From: Galactobacter sp.
GTDB taxonomy: Bacteria; Actinomycetota; Actinomycetes; Actinomycetales; Micrococcaceae
Reading direction: 5' to 3'
Length of the DNA: 9,428 nucleotides
Assembly (NCBI RefSeq): GCF_022712295.1
Contig: NZ_JALAGT010000086.1
Location: forward strand, 1 to 9,428
A program made the position numbers and the translations under genes. The notes beneath the pieces are model-generated. The model worked only from the letters and a program-made list of their open reading frames with translations, made no database searches and was not told where the DNA came from. The stretch's first letter is position 1. The number at the start of each line of letters is the position of its first letter. Below are positions 6,601-9,428 of the stretch, piece after piece.

Positions 6601-6606
6601 ACCCTA
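6601..6606 (-). promoter_or_regulatory. Candidate -10 box for a leaderless DUF885 transcript
   Basis: TAGGGT on the minus strand, then six bases, then the GTG start at 6594: the same geometry as the symporter promoter. A partial -35 (CTGACG) lies 15 bases upstream, which is shorter than usual. No Shine-Dalgarno is visible before this GTG. Confidence 0.4.
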
Positions 6607-6623
6607 ACGTGCCGCCGGGGGCG

Positions 6624-6908
6624 TCAGCGTCCGCGCATCCTCCATGCGCCGGGTACGGCCATGATGCGGTTGCGCAGACGGGCGGCGCGACGCAGCACGT
6701 CGGTGCGGGTGGCCGGGGCGGGCTCCGGCTCCTGCGCGGAGGACGCTGCTGCGGCCAGAACGGCGGTGAGTGCGGCGAGCTCCTCGGCGCTGGGGGTGCC
6801 GCGCACCACCCGGAAAGCGGGCGCCTCCGGAACGACGGCTTCCTCCGGCTGAGCCCACGGCTCGCGGGCCGAGCGGTGGCCGGTGGACGGGCTGGTTGCA
6901 GGACTCAC
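6624..6908 (-). CDS. accE: Acyl-CoA carboxylase epsilon subunit
   Basis: A 94-residue small subunit that, in actinobacteria, binds the beta subunit and raises the activity of the alpha-beta carboxylase complex. The ACC-epsilon signature is at 32-51, FRVVRGTPSAEELAALTAVL, followed by an alanine/proline/glutamate-rich linker, a basic helix (about 68-82) and the family's C-terminal tryptophan motif PGAWRMRGR (86-94). The N-terminal 30 residues are low-complexity and probably disordered. The GTG start overlaps the beta-subunit stop as GTGA (6905-6908), so translation is very likely coupled to the beta gene, matching a tight complex. Such subunits are short and diverged; the context and the two motifs make the call firm. 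Confidence 0.88.
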   Translation of the reverse strand: MSPATSPSTGHRSAREPWAQPEEAVVPEAPAFRVVRGTPSAEELAALTAVLAAAASSAQEPEPAPATRTDVLRRAARLRNRIMAVPGAWRMRGR

Positions 6909-8506
6909 AGCGGGATGTTCCCATGCTTCTTGGCGGGCAGGTTGGCGTGCTTGTCACGCAGGGCGCGCAGGCCCTGGACGATCTGCAGGCGGGTGTCGCT
7001 CGGGGCGATGACGGCGTCCAGATAACCCAGCTCGGCGGCCTGGTACGGGTTGAGCAGTTCGGCCTCGTAGTCCGCCACGATCTCCGCACGGCGGGCGTCC
7101 ACGTCCCCACCCTCGGCCTGCACGGCGGCGAGGTCGCGGCGGTAGAGGATGTTGACCGCACCCTCGGCGCCCATGACGCCGATCTGGGCGGTGGGCCAGG
7201 CCAGGTTCAGGTCCGCGCCGAGCTTCTTGGAGCCCATCACGATGTAGGCGCCGCCGAAGGCCTTGCGGGTGATCACGGTCAGCTTGGGCACGGTGGCCTC
7301 GGCGTAGGCGAAGAGCAGCTTGGCGCCGCGGCGGATGATGCCCTGGTCCTCCTGGTCCTTGCCGGGCAGGAAGCCGGGGACGTCCACGAAGGTCAGCACG
7401 GGGATGTTGAAGGCGTCGCAATTGCGGACGAAGCGTGCGGCCTTCTCGGAGGCCTTGATGTCCAGGGTGCCCGCGAACTGCATGGGCTGGTTGGCCACGA
7501 TGCCCACCGTGGCACCTTCGACGCGGCCGTAGCCGATGAGCACGTTGGGTGCGTAGAGCGCCTGGACCTCGAAGAACTCGCCCTCGTCCAGGACGTGCTC
7601 GATGACGGTGCGCATGTCATAAGGCTGTGCGGGGGAGTCGGGGATGAGTGTGTCGAGTTCCTCGTCCTCCTCCGTGACGGTGAGGGGCTGTTCCGCCAGG
7701 TCGAGCGGCGGCTCCGCGAGGTTGTTGGAGGGGAGGTAGGAGAGCAGCTCTCGGGTGAAGTCGAGGGCGTCCTCCTCGTCCGCAGCCAGGTAGGTGGAGG
7801 TGCCGGTGTCCTGGTTGTGGTGGCGGGCGCCACCCAGGGTCTCCATGTCCACGTCCTCGCCGGTGACGGTCTTGATCACGTCGGGGCCGGTGATGAACAT
7901 GTGGGAGGTCTGGTCCACCATCACGATGTAGTCGGTAAGGGCTGGGGAGTAGGCCGCGCCGCCCGCGCAGGGGCCCATGATCACGGAGATCTGAGGGACC
8001 ACGCCGGAGGAGTGGACGTTGGCGCGGAAGATGTCGGCGAACATGGCCAGGGACGCCACGCCCTCCTGGATGCGCGCTCCGCCGCCGTCGTTGATGCCCA
8101 CCACGGGGCAACCGTTGCGCAGCGCGAATTCCTGCACCTTGACGATCTTCTGGCCGTTGACCTCGGAGAGCGAGCCGCCGTAGACGGTGAAGTCCTGGGA
8201 GTAGACGGCCACGAGGCGCCCGTCCACGGTGCCGTAACCGGAGACCAGGCCGTCACCCAGGGGCTTCTTCTTCTCCATGCCGAACGCGTGGGTGCGGTGG
8301 GTGCGCAGGGCGTCGAACTCGACGAAGGACCCGGGATCCAGGAACATGTCCACGCGTTCGCGGGCGGTGTGCTTGCCGCGCGCGTGCTGCTTCTCGATGG
8401 CCGCCTCGCCGCTGGGGGTCAGCGAGCGTTCCTGGCGGGATCGGAATTCAGCGAGCTTGCCTGCCGTGGTGGTCAGGTCGAAGCCGCTGTCCTGGCTCTC
8501 GGTCAT
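6905..8506 (-). CDS. accD: Acyl-CoA carboxylase beta subunit (carboxyltransferase)
   Basis: The carboxyltransferase subunit moves the carboxyl group from biotin to acetyl-CoA or propionyl-CoA, giving malonyl-CoA or methylmalonyl-CoA. It has 533 residues, standard for PccB/AccD5. The two crotonase-fold halves are visible: N-half with NDGGGARIQEG (139-149) and GPCAGGAAYSPALTDY (178-193); C-half with FVDVPGFLPGKDQEDQGIIRRGAKLLFAY... (373 on) and KAFGGAYIVMGSKKLGADLNLAWPTAQIGVMGAEGAVNILYRR (from 415). Isoleucine occurs at 422, where propionyl-type PccB enzymes are reported to have Asp, which hints at acetyl-CoA use (see findings). The ATG at 8506 is preceded by GAGGAG at a spacing of 11 bases. 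It is first in the block and is coupled to accE. The symbol could also be pccB. Confidence 0.96.
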   Translation of the reverse strand: MTESQDSGFDLTTTAGKLAEFRSRQERSLTPSGEAAIEKQHARGKHTARERVDMFLDPGSFVEFDALRTHRTHAFGMEKKKPLGDGLVSGYGTVDGRLVAVYSQDFTVYGGSLSEVNGQKIVKVQEFALRNGCPVVGINDGGGARIQEGVASLAMFADIFRANVHSSGVVPQISVIMGPCAGGAAYSPALTDYIVMVDQTSHMFITGPDVIKTVTGEDVDMETLGGARHHNQDTGTSTYLAADEEDALDFTRELLSYLPSNNLAEPPLDLAEQPLTVTEEDEELDTLIPDSPAQPYDMRTVIEHVLDEGEFFEVQALYAPNVLIGYGRVEGATVGIVANQPMQFAGTLDIKASEKAARFVRNCDAFNIPVLTFVDVPGFLPGKDQEDQGIIRRGAKLLFAYAEATVPKLTVITRKAFGGAYIVMGSKKLGADLNLAWPTAQIGVMGAEGAVNILYRRDLAAVQAEGGDVDARRAEIVADYEAELLNPYQAAELGYLDAVIAPSDTRLQIVQGLRALRDKHANLPAKKHGNIPL

Positions 8507-8517
8507 GTTGCTTCTGG

Positions 8518-8523
8518 CTCCTC
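8518..8523 (-). promoter_or_regulatory. Shine-Dalgarno site of accD
   Basis: GAGGAG on the minus strand, 11 bases before the ATG at 8506. It supports this start and a transcript with a 5' leader, unlike the neighbouring genes with leaderless-type signals. Confidence 0.65.
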
Positions 8524-8568
8524 GATCGGTCCCTGCGTGAACGGCCGCGGGTTGCCCGGCCGCAGGCC

Positions 8569-8574
8569 AGTCTA
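8569..8574 (-). promoter_or_regulatory. Candidate -10 box of the accD-accE transcript
   Basis: TAGACT on the minus strand fits TANNNT in otherwise very GC-rich sequence and would give a leader of about 55-60 bases. The -35 region is weak (ATGTCG at an 18-base spacing). Confidence 0.35.
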
Positions 8575-8612
8575 GGCCGTGTGGTCGAGTGGCGACATTC
8601 CTGCTGCATCAT

Positions 8613-8666
8613 ACGTTCCCGGAGCGGGTCTGCACGGGCTGTGCATATGCCGTGCCGGGAATACGT
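8613..8666. repeat. Nested inverted repeat in the divergent intergenic region
   Basis: GCACGG (8632-8637) pairs with CCGTGC (8650-8655) around a 12-base loop containing the palindrome GCATATGC. Outside it TCCCG (8617-8621) pairs with CGGGA (8656-8660), and ACGT (8613-8616) with ACGT (8663-8666). It can form on either strand. Confidence 0.45.
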
Positions 8667-8677
8667 TGGCTTCAATA

Positions 8678-8755
8678 CCCGACGGGGTGTGGTCGTTCGG
8701 TTGCCCAAGGCGCCTTGGGTGCCGCGAGGCACCTACGGCCCTCCCCGCCGTCGGG
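8678..8755. repeat. Inverted repeat enclosing a perfect 16-bp palindrome and a GCGA-loop hairpin
   Basis: CCCGACGG (8678-8685) pairs with CCGTCGGG (8748-8755). Inside lie the perfect palindrome CCCAAGGCGCCTTGGG (8704-8719) and, overlapping its end, GGTGCC (8718-8723) pairing with GGCACC (8728-8733) over the GNRA-type loop GCGA. GGCATGCC (8754-8761) is a further 8-bp palindrome at the right edge. The two inner structures exclude each other because they share bases. Confidence 0.5.
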
Positions 8756-8769
8756 CATGCCACCTTGCT

Positions 8770-8822
8770 GGCAGTATCCGGAAATGTGAGCACGGTCCGT
8801 GCTCACATTTACGGATACTGCC
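8770..8822. repeat. Near-perfect 53-base palindrome (26+1+26)
   Basis: The left arm (8770-8795) and right arm (8797-8822) are reverse complements at 25 of 26 positions around a single central T; the arms run from GGCAGTATCC to GAGCACGG and back. The one mismatch is G8781 against A8811. The arms are less GC-rich than the genes around them. A central loop of one base means the true hairpin must open a few pairs. It lies between divergent genes, where a terminator is not expected. It may be a mobile-element relic with two abutting ends, a repeated extragenic palindrome or a regulator site. Confidence 0.9.
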
Positions 8823-8892
8823 TTCAGGGGTGTCGAGAGAGAAGTTACCGATGAGTAGCAAAATGGTGGGGGAATCGCTACGCTCTTCAACC

Positions 8893-9428
8893 ATGAGCCA
8901 CGAATCGTCTGCGAACCCCTCGCCGCTGTCCACTACCGGGGCCCTCAAGGGCCGCACCATCCTGATGTCCGGCGGCAGTCGTGGCATCGGCCTGGCCATT
9001 GCCCTGAAGGCCGCCCGCGACGGCGCCAACCTGGTGCTGCTGGCCAAGACGGACAAGCCTCACCCCGCACTTCCCGGCACCGTTCACACCGCGGCCGAGG
9101 AGATCGAGGCCGCCGGTGGCCGCGCACTGGCGATCGTGGGCGACGTCCGCAACGACGACGACGTCGCGGGCGCTGTGAACCAGGCCGTCGCCAAGTTCGG
9201 TGGCATCGACGCCGTGGTGAACAACGCCTCAGCGATCGACCTCTCCGACACCGCCAGCGTGTCCATGAAGCGCTACGACCTGATGCAAGACATCAACGCC
9301 CGCGGTACGTTCCTGCTCTCCAAGACCGCGCTGCCGTACCTGCGCAAGTCAGAGGCCGTACACATTCTGACGCTTTCCCCGCCCCTTAACCTGGATCCGC
9401 GCTGGGCCGGCGACCACCTGGCCTACAC
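8893..9428 (+). CDS. Short-chain dehydrogenase/reductase, HSDL2-like (3' end outside window)
   Basis: The N-terminal 178 residues of an SDR-family NAD(P)-dependent oxidoreductase, with the Rossmann nucleotide loop SGGSRGIG (26-33), DV at 84-85, NNAS (110-113), catalytic Ser162 in LTLSPPLN and Tyr178, the last complete codon, as the expected first residue of YxxxK. The stretches AKTDKPHPALPGTVHTAAEEI (from 51) and MKRYDLMQDINARGTFLLSK (from 125) resemble hydroxysteroid dehydrogenase-like protein 2. Bacterial members are generally annotated only as SDR oxidoreductases, perhaps linked to lipid metabolism. The ATG at 8893 is chosen because the family has a short N-terminus; in-frame ATGs at 8851 and 8863 are possible, the first with a purine-rich GAGAGAGAAG before it. 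TACGCT (8879-8884), eight bases before 8893, could be a -10 of a nearly leaderless transcript. Confidence 0.9.
   Translation, partial: MSHESSANPSPLSTTGALKGRTILMSGGSRGIGLAIALKAARDGANLVLLAKTDKPHPALPGTVHTAAEEIEAAGGRALAIVGDVRNDDDVAGAVNQAVAKFGGIDAVVNNASAIDLSDTASVSMKRYDLMQDINARGTFLLSKTALPYLRKSEAVHILTLSPPLNLDPRWAGDHLAY

Larger units (their letters stand above)
8507..8892. other. Divergent intergenic region rich in inverted repeats
   Basis: These 386 bases separate accD (minus) from the dehydrogenase (plus). Nearest accD lie its Shine-Dalgarno and candidate -10. From 8611 to 8822 there is a chain of inverted repeats, described in separate entries. Nearest the dehydrogenase, 8823-8892 holds its start region. 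Short open frames on both strands across 8579-8890 have no family features and read through the palindrome, so I do not call them genes. No biotin ligase or regulator gene is present. Confidence 0.75.

Noticed and set aside
6770..8575. Plus-strand open frame opposite accD and accE (601 codons)
   Set aside because: Antisense shadow; no domain, and it spans the whole of two recognised minus-strand genes.
8579..8854. Short open frames on both strands in the accD-dehydrogenase spacer
   Set aside because: They read through the palindrome, have no family features, and the two strands give matching stretches only because of the inverted repeat.
8507..8892. Known riboswitch (TPP, FMN, cobalamin, SAM) in the accD leader
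   Set aside because: I looked for the core consensus pieces on both strands and saw none; the pairing there is not that of a family I recognise.

Overview
The window comes from a high-GC actinobacterium, most likely of the Micrococcales/Micrococcaceae type. The evidence is GC-rich third codon positions, frequent GTG starts, actinobacterial-type acyl-CoA carboxylase subunits (a fused biotin carboxylase/BCCP chain and a small epsilon subunit) and TANNNT -10 boxes placed directly before start codons. No species can be named from the sequence alone.

Layout: 2-553 (+) is the C-terminal part of an IS30-family transposase, followed by a probable IS end near 589. Then comes a long minus-strand block, listed here in transcription order from high to low coordinates: acyl-CoA carboxylase beta subunit (8506-6905), epsilon subunit (6908-6624, overlapping it by GTGA), a DUF885 protein (6594-4909), a DAACS-family cation symporter (4719-3325), a Maf nucleotide pyrophosphatase (3250-2618) and the acyl-CoA carboxylase alpha chain (2463-688). 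Divergent from this block, on the plus strand, is the start of an HSDL2-like short-chain dehydrogenase (8893 to the window end).

The beta, epsilon, maf and alpha genes form the acyl-CoA carboxylase neighbourhood known from actinobacteria such as Mycobacterium (accD5-accE5-maf-...-accA3). The enzyme makes malonyl-CoA and/or methylmalonyl-CoA for lipid synthesis. Here a transporter and a DUF885 gene sit inside that neighbourhood, and the divergent neighbour is a dehydrogenase rather than the biotin ligase often found there. Promoter-like signals suggest that DUF885, the symporter and maf each have their own leaderless or near-leaderless transcript, while the alpha and beta genes have Shine-Dalgarno leaders.

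Most of the window is ordinary chromosome. The least explained part is the divergent intergenic region 8507-8892. It holds a near-perfect 53-base palindrome (8770-8822) and a chain of further inverted repeats (8611-8761). A second hairpin cluster (4806-4895) lies between DUF885 and the symporter. I see no CRISPR array, tRNA, rRNA or recognisable riboswitch, and no clear sign of a new multi-gene system.
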